Notes under the pieces: generated by a model | Databases searched by the model: none | What the model was told of the DNA's origin: nothing | The model's input: only the letters and a program-made list of their open reading frames with translations | Translations under genes and position numbers: made by a program | In this document: piece by piece, positions 32,632-39,199 of the stretch | Position numbering within the stretch: position 1 is the stretch's first letter | Layout: every line of letters starts with the position of its first letter | NCBI GenBank assembly: GCA_046049865.1 | Contig: JBJOQO010000020.1 | Coordinates: forward strand, 1 to 42,409 | Length of the DNA stretch: 42,409 nt | From: JANPCX01 sp046049865 | GTDB taxonomy: Bacteria > Pseudomonadota > Gammaproteobacteria > Burkholderiales > Burkholderiaceae_C | Direction: 5' to 3'

Positions 32632-33585
32632 TCAGGCCGACTGAACTTTTTCCAATACTCCGCGCAACGCGTCCTGCGCAACCCGCTCACACAAATTGAG
32701 CAACCAGGCGGAGAACGCCTGCGCCGCTTCGTCTGATGCATGGCGCTGCAGGAAGTAGCTGTTCACGGGTTCGGCCGTCACCGCGAACAAAGGCAACAGC
32801 GCGCCGCTGGTCACCCAAGCTCTGGCCAAACTCGGACGTGCCAGCACCACGCCTTGTCCGCTCACAGCGGCTTCGAGCGTCAGTCCCAAGTCCACCAGCT
32901 TGGGCCCACTTTGCGGTTCAGGCCAAGGCAGTCCCGCCGCCTTGAACCACGGCGCCCAAGGTTCCAGCGGCGTGCGCAGCAAGGGCCAATTCAATAGGTC
33001 AGCTGGTTGGCAAAGGGGTGCAAAACGCGACAAAAGCGCAGGGCTGGCCATGGGCAAGACAGCATCCAACATGAGACGTTGTGCGCCCATTGTTTTGGCG
33101 TCCGCTTTCATATCGCCAGTGCGCACCTCCACATCCACCTCCGCCGCATGGCCCCCCAGGTAAGGAATCGACAGCATCAACTCCAAATCCACTTCGGGCC
33201 GCAATTCGGTGAACTGCTGCAAATGGGGCACCAAAATTTGCCGCGCAAATGTGGGCGGTGCGCAAACCCGCAAACGCTGACGCTGGGGTTCACGCGAACG
33301 CTCTGCCACCCGATGCAAGGGAACTGCATTCAACATCGCAAGCGCCCCGCTGACCTGCTCCAAGTACTCCTTGCCTGCGAGTGTTGGCGCCAAAGTTTTG
33401 CCACCACGTTGCAGCAGCACGGTAGACAGCTGCTCCTCCAAACCCGTTACCCGTTTGCTGACGGCACTGGCCGTGATGTTCAGCTCATCAGCGGCGCGCT
33501 CAAAACTCCCCAAACGAGCAGCGGTTTCAAACGCACGAAGGGCGTCAATCGAAGGAAGGCGAATCGGGCCAGACGGTGCAGTCAT
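32632..33585 (-). CDS. LysR-family transcriptional regulator (GcvA-like)
   Basis: The 317-aa protein begins MTAPSGPIRLPSIDALRAFE and has the N-terminal helix-turn-helix (ARLGSFERAADELNITASAVSKRVTGLEEQL) followed by a substrate-binding domain (LRVCAPPTFARQILVPHLQQF). It resembles the GcvA subgroup. The longer open frame up to 33711 reads through a palindromic repeat and is rejected. It converges on the ANTAR regulator gene. The target genes are not evident; the gene upstream is a cytochrome c on the same strand, so the usual divergent target is missing. Confidence 0.9.
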   Translation of the reverse strand: MTAPSGPIRLPSIDALRAFETAARLGSFERAADELNITASAVSKRVTGLEEQLSTVLLQRGGKTLAPTLAGKEYLEQVSGALAMLNAVPLHRVAERSREPQRQRLRVCAPPTFARQILVPHLQQFTELRPEVDLELMLSIPYLGGHAAEVDVEVRTGDMKADAKTMGAQRLMLDAVLPMASPALLSRFAPLCQPADLLNWPLLRTPLEPWAPWFKAAGLPWPEPQSGPKLVDLGLTLEAAVSGQGVVLARPSLARAWVTSGALLPLFAVTAEPVNSYFLQRHASDEAAQAFSAWLLNLCERVAQDALRGVLEKVQSA

Positions 33586-33601
33586 GGGCCCGATTGTCCC
33601 A

Positions 33602-33759
33602 GTACTGCGACTCAGAAATAACGGAACAAATGAAAGTAGTGAATTTGAGTCAATGGCTAGACGCAAACCGCAGCGATACTGAGGTATCGCGAGGATTTGC
33701 AACGCCGCCATTGGGTCAAATACACGCTTTCATGTTTCGTTATTTCTGAGTCGCAGTAC
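33602..33759. repeat. 158-nt imperfect palindrome (MITE-like) between LysR and cytochrome c genes
   Basis: Perfect 22-nt terminal inverted repeats (GTACTGCGACTCAGAAATAA plus CG, at 33602-33623 and 33738-33759) enclose a sequence that is itself imperfectly self-complementary up to the centre, GCGATAC-TGAG-GTATCGC at 33673-33690. The whole element could fold as one long hairpin. It starts 17 nt upstream of the LysR start codon and ends 3 nt from the cytochrome c stop codon. Confidence 0.88.
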
Positions 33760-33762
33760 AGG

Positions 33763-34131
33763 TTATGGTGCCGCTTTGAGTGTGGATAAATACGCAATCA
33801 CATCCGCCCGCTGTGCCGCATCGCTCAGGCTGTAGCCCATGCGCTGCCCGGGCACCAGGGCTTCTGGATTGCTCAACCAACGGTCCAGCGTGCTTGCGTT
33901 CCAAACCAGTTTGCTGCTTGCCAAGGCCGGTGAATAGGCGAAACCTGGCACCGCGCCCGCACGCCGACCAAGGAGGCCCGCATGGCGCGGGCCGACCCGG
34001 TCTGCCTCCACCGAATGGCAACCGCCGCAGCGCATGTCATACAACTGCTGGCCCCGAACCGCATCACCGCCCGCGACCGCGCTGGTGCTGGCCAGCACCA
34101 GCACCGCAACCAGATGGGCACGCGACCCCAT
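33763..34131 (-). CDS. Small exported c-type cytochrome
   Basis: The protein (122 aa from ATG 34131) has a signal peptide (AHLVAVLVLASTSAVAGG) and a single class I heme site CGGCH in LYDMRCGGCHSVEADRVGP, with a probable axial Met in PGQRMGYSL. It is expected in the periplasm as an electron carrier. It starts 4 nt after the stop of the ferritin-like gene, so the two form an operon. A TTG at 34146 would overlap that gene and is less likely. Confidence 0.9.
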   Translation of the reverse strand: MGSRAHLVAVLVLASTSAVAGGDAVRGQQLYDMRCGGCHSVEADRVGPRHAGLLGRRAGAVPGFAYSPALASSKLVWNASTLDRWLSNPEALVPGQRMGYSLSDAAQRADVIAYLSTLKAAP

Positions 34132-34135
34132 GGGA

Positions 34136-34717
34136 TCAGCCGCCAAAGCTCAATGCACCTGCGGGCAGGCTGCGGCCGAGGGCTTGCGACAACACCGTCC
34201 AATGCATGGTTTCATCCGCGGCCAAACGAGCAGCAATTTGACCCAGTTGCACGTCTTTGAACGACGGGATGACACCCAAGTACGCATTGGTGGCACCCAG
34301 CTCCAATTTGGCCGCCAAACTGAGCACGTCGTTTTGGTTTTTGAGCGAAGCCGCGTTCAAGGCCTTGGCATAGTCGTCCAGCGTTTTTTCAGCCACCGGC
34401 TTGCCGCCCATTTTTTGAATGGTGGCAATCAAGGCATCACGGTGGGCTTTGTGGTGAGACTGAAACTGCACGGCCAGGTCCAGCACCGGCTTTTGCAGCA
34501 AACCGCTGCCAGCGCCCAATTGGTAGGCATTGATGGCTTCGTGCTCAAGTCCCAGGGCCACGTTGAGAATGTTCACGTCGGCGGCCATGCTGCCAGACGA
34601 CTGCGCGATGGCGCGGCTGGACGTGCCCGCAAGCAAGGTCACCGCAGCGGCAGACAAGGTCACACGACTCGTTTGACTGAGGAAAGAGCGACGTGCCGAT
34701 GGAAGAACTGAATTCAT
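34136..34717 (-). CDS. Tat-exported ferritin-like domain protein
   Basis: The 193-aa protein starts at ATG 34717 with AGGAGA upstream. It has a twin-arginine signal (ARRSFLSQTSRVTLSAAAVTLLAG), then a four-helix ferritin-like domain with NVALGLEHEAINAYQLG and QFQSHHKAHRDALIATIQKMGG, followed by LGATNAYLG and a final AADETMHWTVL. The Glu and His residues are placed as in di-iron ferritin-like proteins of the Ferritin_2 type. Tat export suggests the fold or a metal cofactor is completed in the cytoplasm. The function is unknown; storage of iron or peroxide handling are possible. Confidence 0.85.
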   Translation of the reverse strand: MNSVLPSARRSFLSQTSRVTLSAAAVTLLAGTSSRAIAQSSGSMAADVNILNVALGLEHEAINAYQLGAGSGLLQKPVLDLAVQFQSHHKAHRDALIATIQKMGGKPVAEKTLDDYAKALNAASLKNQNDVLSLAAKLELGATNAYLGVIPSFKDVQLGQIAARLAADETMHWTVLSQALGRSLPAGALSFGG

Positions 34718-34902
34718 GAAAATCTCCTGATGATGGGGTGTTGAAAGGTTGCCGTGGGCTGTCCTTGTTTTGCAAGCCCTCGCCCACAGCATTACGCAGG
34801 GCTCGTTCAACTGGATGCATCCAAAGGCGTGCTGCCCGCGTAATAGAAAGGACAATCGACGGAACACTTTCTATCGCCCCTGTCCCCCACACGGAGATGA
34901 CC
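34718..34902. promoter_or_regulatory. Divergent promoter region with inverted repeat and ECF-like motif
   Basis: ATAGAAAG (34843-34850) and CTTTCTAT (34867-34874) form an 8-16-8 inverted repeat. GGAAC at 34861-34865 is followed 16 nt later by GTC, which resembles extracytoplasmic-function sigma promoters. A second dyad, GTGGGC and GCCCAC, lies nearer the ferritin-like gene. No experimental consensus was matched. Confidence 0.35.
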
Positions 34903-35805
34903 ATGCCTGCAGCTCGACGCCACCTCTTCCTCGCCCTTCTCGCGCTGGTTCTGAGCAGCGCCGTACAGGCCCAAAGCGGCAAACTGCTGCTCACCGGCGG
35001 TGTCAGCAGCGTTGACGGTGCCGCCGGTGGAGGCCTCACGCCCTGGGCGGTCACGGGCAGTTATGCGACCGACGGCCAGTGGGGCGGCACCGCTTTCGTC
35101 ACGGGTGTGAAAACACAAAACTATGGTTTGCGCATTGCCGGTGCGGCGCTCGCCTTTCGTGACCGCGTGGAGCTGTCCCTGGCCCATCAAGATTTGGACA
35201 CCCACAACAACCTCGCCCCCTTGGGCCTGCCCGGCTTGCATTTGCGACAGGACATCGTGGGCGTGAAGGTGAAGGTTGCTGGTGATGCGGTTTTGGACAG
35301 CGACAACTGGATGCCGCAGATCGCTGTGGGTGCTCAGTACAAAAAAGCAAAACCGGGTGCGTTCGGCCCCACCCTGACCGGCCCTTTGGGCGCAAAAGAC
35401 AGCGGCACTGATTTGTACGTCAGCGCCACCAAACTGTTCTTGGCCCAAGGTCTGCTTGTGAACGGCACGCTGCGTGCCAGCAAGGCCAACCAAAACGGAC
35501 TGCTGGGTTTTGGTGGTGCGCAAAGCGACAACTACAAGTTACTGCCTGAGTTGTCGGTGGCTTACTTGATCAACAAAAACATGGCCATCGGTGCCGAGTT
35601 CCGCGCCAAACCCAACCACCTCAACCGATCGGTGTTGGGTTTGGGGGCCTTGAAAGAAGACGATTGGTTTGATGTGTTTGTGGCCTGGGCACCCAGCAAA
35701 AACTTCTCGCTCACCTTGGCCTATGTGGACCTCGGAAAAATTGCACCTGCGGTGCAACCCAAACGCCAAACCGGCACTTATTTGTCTGCCCAAGTCGCGT
35801 TCTAA
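34903..35805 (+). CDS. DUF3034-family exported protein, probable outer-membrane beta-barrel
   Basis: The 300-aa protein has a signal peptide ending in AVQAQ and then GKLLLTGGVSSVDGAAGGGLTPWA, the start typical of the DUF3034 family. The body alternates short beta-strand-like segments and ends in TYLSAQVAF with a terminal Phe, as in outer-membrane barrels. ATG 34903 is chosen because GGAG (34893-34896) lies at proper distance; ATG 34897 is too close to it. The function of the family is not known to me. It is divergent from the ferritin-like/cytochrome pair and followed by the hemoglobin gene. Confidence 0.8.
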   Translation: MPAARRHLFLALLALVLSSAVQAQSGKLLLTGGVSSVDGAAGGGLTPWAVTGSYATDGQWGGTAFVTGVKTQNYGLRIAGAALAFRDRVELSLAHQDLDTHNNLAPLGLPGLHLRQDIVGVKVKVAGDAVLDSDNWMPQIAVGAQYKKAKPGAFGPTLTGPLGAKDSGTDLYVSATKLFLAQGLLVNGTLRASKANQNGLLGFGGAQSDNYKLLPELSVAYLINKNMAIGAEFRAKPNHLNRSVLGLGALKEDDWFDVFVAWAPSKNFSLTLAYVDLGKIAPAVQPKRQTGTYLSAQVAF

Positions 35806-35847
35806 ATCTGTGCGCTGGCAACCCCGTATTCCTTGAAGGACTTCACC

Positions 35848-36315
35848 ATGCCCCGCTTCATTCCCATTGTTCTTCTGGCCTGCTCTTTCACCCTCGGCGC
35901 AGGCCTGGCGCAAGCCCAAACAAACTCAACCACAAGCGCAAGGCCTGCTGCCACTGATGACAGCCTTTACAAAGCTTTTGGTGAACAAGCCGGGCTCACG
36001 GCCTTGATGGACGATTTTGTGAAACGCCTGGTGGCCGACAAACGCATCGGCTCCTTCTTCAAAGACACCAACCAGGCGAACTTGGCTCAGCAGCTCAGCG
36101 ACCAACTCTGCATGCTGTCCGGCGGGCCTTGTTTTTACCGAGGTGCGCCCATGAAAGACGTGCACGCCGACATGGACATCACCAAAGCCGACTTCAACGC
36201 CTTGGTGGAGGTGCTGCAAGTCAGCATGGACGCCAAGGGCGTACCGTTTGCTGCGCAGAACCGAATGCTGGCGCGGTTGGCGCCGATGCACCGAGAGGTG
36301 GTGACGGTGCGGTGA
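35848..36315 (+). CDS. Exported group 1 truncated hemoglobin
   Basis: The 155-aa protein has a signal peptide (IPIVLLACSFTLGAGLAQAQ) followed by a truncated globin: LYKAFGEQAGLTALMDDFVK, IGSFFKDTN and GPCFYRGAPMKDVHADMDITKADF, where His in DVHADM is the likely heme ligand. Truncated hemoglobins bind O2, NO or peroxide; most are cytoplasmic, so the signal peptide is notable and places this one in the periplasm. It lies 42 nt after the DUF3034 gene with AAGGA before the ATG; a TTG at 35833 is rejected. Confidence 0.9.
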   Translation: MPRFIPIVLLACSFTLGAGLAQAQTNSTTSARPAATDDSLYKAFGEQAGLTALMDDFVKRLVADKRIGSFFKDTNQANLAQQLSDQLCMLSGGPCFYRGAPMKDVHADMDITKADFNALVEVLQVSMDAKGVPFAAQNRMLARLAPMHREVVTVR

Positions 36316-36329
36316 GTGGCTCAGGCGAG

Positions 36330-36353
36330 CGGTCGCACCTCTCGGTGTGACCG
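36330..36353. terminator. Hairpin between convergent hemoglobin and brnA genes
   Basis: CGGTCGCACC and GGTGTGACCG pair with one mismatch around a 4-nt loop, 15 nt after the hemoglobin stop and 20 nt from the brnA stop. There is no T tract. Its position between convergent genes fits a two-way terminator. Confidence 0.45.
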
Positions 36354-36372
36354 AGAGAAATTCGCGGTGCCG

Positions 36373-36678
36373 CTATCGGGATGCGCGACGAGATTGACGA
36401 ATCACGTAGTCCCGCAGCACACCATCCATTCGCGACTGCCAACCTTCGCCAGTGGACTTGAAGTAAGCCAAAACCTCTTGGCTGTAGCGCACCGACACCA
36501 ACAGTTTCGGGTTGTCTGACTTGGGCCGCCCCCGCAGCGTTCGCAGCGGAACCATGGCCTTCAACTGTTTCGCTTTGAGCGGCTGCGCGTCCGGGTCGGC
36601 CTTGGCGGCTGCTGTGATGGCGCGGTCTTCAGCGGCACTGGGCACAACGATCACGGGGCGTTTAGATGTTTTCGACAT
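36373..36678 (-). CDS. brnA: BrnA-type antitoxin
   Basis: The 101-aa protein has a basic N-terminus and the typical C-terminal ribbon-helix-helix region (KLLVSVRYSQEVLAYFKSTG, then EGWQSRMDGVLRDYVIRQS). It is expected to bind BrnT and repress the shared promoter. The gene overlaps the toxin gene by 17 nt, in the usual toxin-first order of brnTA. Start ATG 36678 is chosen; an upstream extension to 36747 lies inside brnT. Confidence 0.88.
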   Translation of the reverse strand: MSKTSKRPVIVVPSAAEDRAITAAAKADPDAQPLKAKQLKAMVPLRTLRGRPKSDNPKLLVSVRYSQEVLAYFKSTGEGWQSRMDGVLRDYVIRQSRRASR

Positions 36679-36931
36679 AGTGTTTGACCTCTCGGCGGTT
36701 GGCCCGGCGCAAGCTGATGATTCTTCGAGTGGTGCCGCGATCCACAAACGCCACGTAATACAAGATTTGCGTCTTTGGTGCGAGGGCGATCATCCGCAGT
36801 TCGGCGTACTCGAAACGTTCATCCACCCACACCAAGGCATCGTCCCAATCAAGCTCGCTTGCCAGTGACAAGGAGACGCCATGTTTGGTTTGATTGCCGG
36901 CGTCTTTGGCGGGATCAAACTCGATTCGCAT
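36662..36931 (-). CDS. brnT: BrnT-type ribonuclease toxin
   Basis: The 89-aa protein shows the BrnT pattern: MRIEFDPAKDAGNQTKHGVS at the start, WDDALVWVDER in the middle and FVDRGTTRRIISLRRANRRE with the basic catalytic residues near the end. BrnT is a RelE-fold RNase that halts translation and is neutralised by BrnA. A very good sigma-70 promoter lies directly upstream, so close that the mRNA may start at the ATG; no ribosome-binding site is present. Confidence 0.9.
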   Translation of the reverse strand: MRIEFDPAKDAGNQTKHGVSLSLASELDWDDALVWVDERFEYAELRMIALAPKTQILYYVAFVDRGTTRRIISLRRANRREVKHYVENI

Positions 36932-36936
36932 TATTT

Positions 36937-36965
36937 AATGTAGCTACCATAAATAGTGCTGTCAA
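36937..36965 (-). promoter_or_regulatory. Sigma-70 promoter of brnTA, probably leaderless
   Basis: On the minus strand: TTGACA (complement of 36960-36965), 17 nt, TACATT (complement of 36937-36942). The -10 box ends 6 nt from the brnT ATG, which places the start of transcription at or next to the A of the start codon. Confidence 0.75.
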
Positions 36966-37015
36966 CCACGATCCGACCAGGCACAGTCACGCCACCCGGA
37001 GTTCAAAACAATGTC

Positions 37016-37720
37016 TCACCCCCCACGCCTTCTCCTCGGCGTGAAATTCAACGTCGCATTCCCCGCATTCGCCCCTGCCGCCACCTGCAACTTCAAGGGC
37101 GCTTGGGCGGACAGCTGGTCCGGATGCCACACGACTACCTCGGCGGCGGCGTCGGGCACGTTGTCGATGCTGACTTTGCCGTTGGCGTCGGTTTTGCCAA
37201 ACCAGGGGGTGTCGGCCACATAAAGGTGACCGCGCATGGAGGAATGCAGGTGGCAACCCAGGGTGATGGCGCCGACTTGCGTGACCTTCAAGTCAGCCGT
37301 CGTGCTGCCGCCGGGTTTGCGTTTGGGGGGCGGGGCGCTGTAGCCGTCACCGCTGCTGGCCCCTTCAACGCCATCCAGGCGCAACTCAAACTCTTGCGCG
37401 GGGGGCGTGCCGCCCAAGGGACCCGAGGGCATGGAGCGAACGTGGTGGTCGTAAGGGTCGCGGTTGGCAAAACGCACCGTGCTGCCAACCGGCACCACCG
37501 ACAGGAAGGGTGCGAACCGCAGGCCGCTTTGTTCAATCAACACCGGCTTGGCCGCCGCCGTGGCGGGCGCGCCTTGGGTGGAGCGCACCAGGATCACCAC
37601 ATCAGGGGCGGGTTTGCCTTCGGCGTCTAACACGGTGATGTTCACGGTGCCAGCGGTCCCGGTTTGCAAAAACAGGGCCAGTGCGGTGCACAGGGCGGTT
37701 TGGATCAGTGATGGTTTCAA
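37016..37720 (-). CDS. Exported cupredoxin-like protein (methylamine-utilisation-protein-like)
   Basis: From a TTG start at 37720 the protein has 234 aa. CTGGAGG lies just upstream at ideal spacing, and the sequence then begins with a signal peptide (KPSLIQTALCTALALFLQ). No ATG fits; the next upstream one (37861) adds 47 residues before the signal. The body is cupredoxin-like: VVPVGSTVRFANRDPYDHHV, ITLGCHLHSSMRGHLYV with Cys and His as possible copper ligands, and a later carboxypeptidase-regulatory-like stretch (GKTDANGKVSIDNVPD). Proteins of this type are often annotated as methylamine utilisation proteins, but no methylamine genes are near. The actual role is unknown. Confidence 0.8.
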   Translation of the reverse strand: MKPSLIQTALCTALALFLQTGTAGTVNITVLDAEGKPAPDVVILVRSTQGAPATAAAKPVLIEQSGLRFAPFLSVVPVGSTVRFANRDPYDHHVRSMPSGPLGGTPPAQEFELRLDGVEGASSGDGYSAPPPKRKPGGSTTADLKVTQVGAITLGCHLHSSMRGHLYVADTPWFGKTDANGKVSIDNVPDAAAEVVVWHPDQLSAQAPLKLQVAAGANAGNATLNFTPRRRRGG

Positions 37721-37864
37721 TGGAGCCTCCAGAAAAAGGGGGGTGGGCGATGCAGCCGCGTTGGGTTGTGATGCTGAACCGTTACCTACGAAAACGCCAG
37801 CGCTTTGGATGCAGGGCGTTGTTGAATTTCCAAAAATCAACTGCGAAAACTCAGCTGCCAAAAC

Positions 37865-39058
37865 TCAGTTGCCAAACAAAGGACCGTCGTCACGAGAAGC
37901 TCGCACAGCTTGCGGTGACGACAAAACGTTTGTGTCTAAGTTAAAAACCTCGGTTTTGTGCAACTGGCTGGCCCGCACCCCGAGCAGGCGCAGGCGGCGG
38001 GTCAGGTTCACCCGTTTTAAACATTCGCCCGCCGCGCGGCGGATTTGCATTGCGTCATCGGTCACATCGGCCAGGGTTTGATCGCGGGTGGCGATTTGAA
38101 AATCGTCGAACCGCAATTTGATGCCTATGGTTTTGGCGGTGTACCCTTTGCGCTGCAGGTCGCCCGCCAGCCGTTGGCACAGGTCGGTGAACAAGGCGGA
38201 CAAGGTGGGGCGGTCGCGCACGGCGTGCAGGTCGCGCTCGAAGGTGGTTTCGCGGCTGATGCTTTTGGGTTCGCTGAAGGTCACCACAGGCCGCTCATCC
38301 CGACCATGTGCCACCGCATGCAGCCAAGCGGCGGTGTTGGGGCCAAAGTGGGTTTGCAGCAGATCCAGCGGTGCGGCGGCCAGCTCGCCGATGGTGTGGA
38401 TGTTGAGCAGTTGCAGTTTGGCGTTGGCTTTGGGGCCGATGCCGTTGATTTTTTTGGCCGGCAGGGGCCAGATGCGGCTCTCGACCTCCTTCAAACGCAG
38501 CAGGGTGATGCCATCGGGTTTGTTCAAGTCTGAGCCAATTTTGGACAACAGTTTGTTGGGTGAAACGCCAACGGAGCAGGTCAGGCCTGTGGCTTGGTGC
38601 ACGGCGTCTTTCAGGGCAAGGGCGATGCCGTGGCCGCCGTCTTCCTGTGCGCCGGGAACATCGGTGAGGTCGATGTAAATTTCGTCGATGCCCCGGTCTT
38701 CCACCACCGGGGTGATGGCCCGCACGGCCGCTTTGAAGAGACGGGAGTAACGGCGGTATTCCTCAAAATCCACGGGCAGCAGCACGGCGTCTGGGGCCAG
38801 GGCGGCGGCTTTCATCACCCCCATGCCCGAGTGCACGCCCAAAGCACGGGCCGCATAGGTCGAGGTGGTGATGACACCGCGCCCCACGTACTGCCGCAGG
38901 CGAGCGTAGCGGCGGCTGCCATCGGCAAGCAACTCAGGCTGGTGGTCACGGCCACCGCCAATCACCACGGGTTGGCCCTGCAGATCCGGGTAACGCAGCA
39001 ACTCCACGGACGCGTAAAACGCGTCCATGTCGAGGTGGGCAATCAGGCGATCATTCAT
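37865..39058 (-). CDS. dinB: DNA polymerase IV (Y-family translesion polymerase)
   Basis: The 397-aa protein starts MNDRLIAHLDMDAFYASVE with the first metal-binding Asp residues, and has EDRGIDEIYIDLTDV with the catalytic Asp-Glu pair, followed by TCSVGVSPNKLLSKIGSDLNKP and the helix-hairpin-helix GIGPKANAKLQLLNI. The C-terminus ends in GPLFGN, a possible weak clamp-binding motif. It copies damaged DNA with low accuracy. It is divergent from pyrG with 141 nt between; no LexA box was recognised there. Confidence 0.96.
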   Translation of the reverse strand: MNDRLIAHLDMDAFYASVELLRYPDLQGQPVVIGGGRDHQPELLADGSRRYARLRQYVGRGVITTSTYAARALGVHSGMGVMKAAALAPDAVLLPVDFEEYRRYSRLFKAAVRAITPVVEDRGIDEIYIDLTDVPGAQEDGGHGIALALKDAVHQATGLTCSVGVSPNKLLSKIGSDLNKPDGITLLRLKEVESRIWPLPAKKINGIGPKANAKLQLLNIHTIGELAAAPLDLLQTHFGPNTAAWLHAVAHGRDERPVVTFSEPKSISRETTFERDLHAVRDRPTLSALFTDLCQRLAGDLQRKGYTAKTIGIKLRFDDFQIATRDQTLADVTDDAMQIRRAAGECLKRVNLTRRLRLLGVRASQLHKTEVFNLDTNVLSSPQAVRASRDDGPLFGN

Positions 39059-39144
39059 GGGCTGCAGCGGTGTCCAAGGGAAACTACCACAGAGTTTTTG
39101 TCAGTTCGGCAGAGCTTCGTAACAGACCGGTCTCCGCGCGTCGA

Positions 39145-39150
39145 TATAAT
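39145..39150 (+). promoter_or_regulatory. Possible -10 element for pyrG
   Basis: A perfect TATAAT lies 50 nt upstream of the pyrG ATG in the dinB/pyrG divergent region. No convincing -35 box was found at the right distance, so this is tentative. Confidence 0.4.
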
Positions 39151-39199
39151 TTCCCTTTACCACCACGGCATTCGCGATGAAAAGTGCGTGCTGCATGCA

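Noticed and set aside
33586..33711. N-terminal extension of the LysR protein
   Set aside because: The extra 42 codons lie within the 158-nt palindrome and precede the normal LysR start.
38594..39199. Upstream extension of the pyrG reading frame
   Set aside because: It runs antisense to dinB; the CTP synthase N-terminus begins exactly at ATG 39200.
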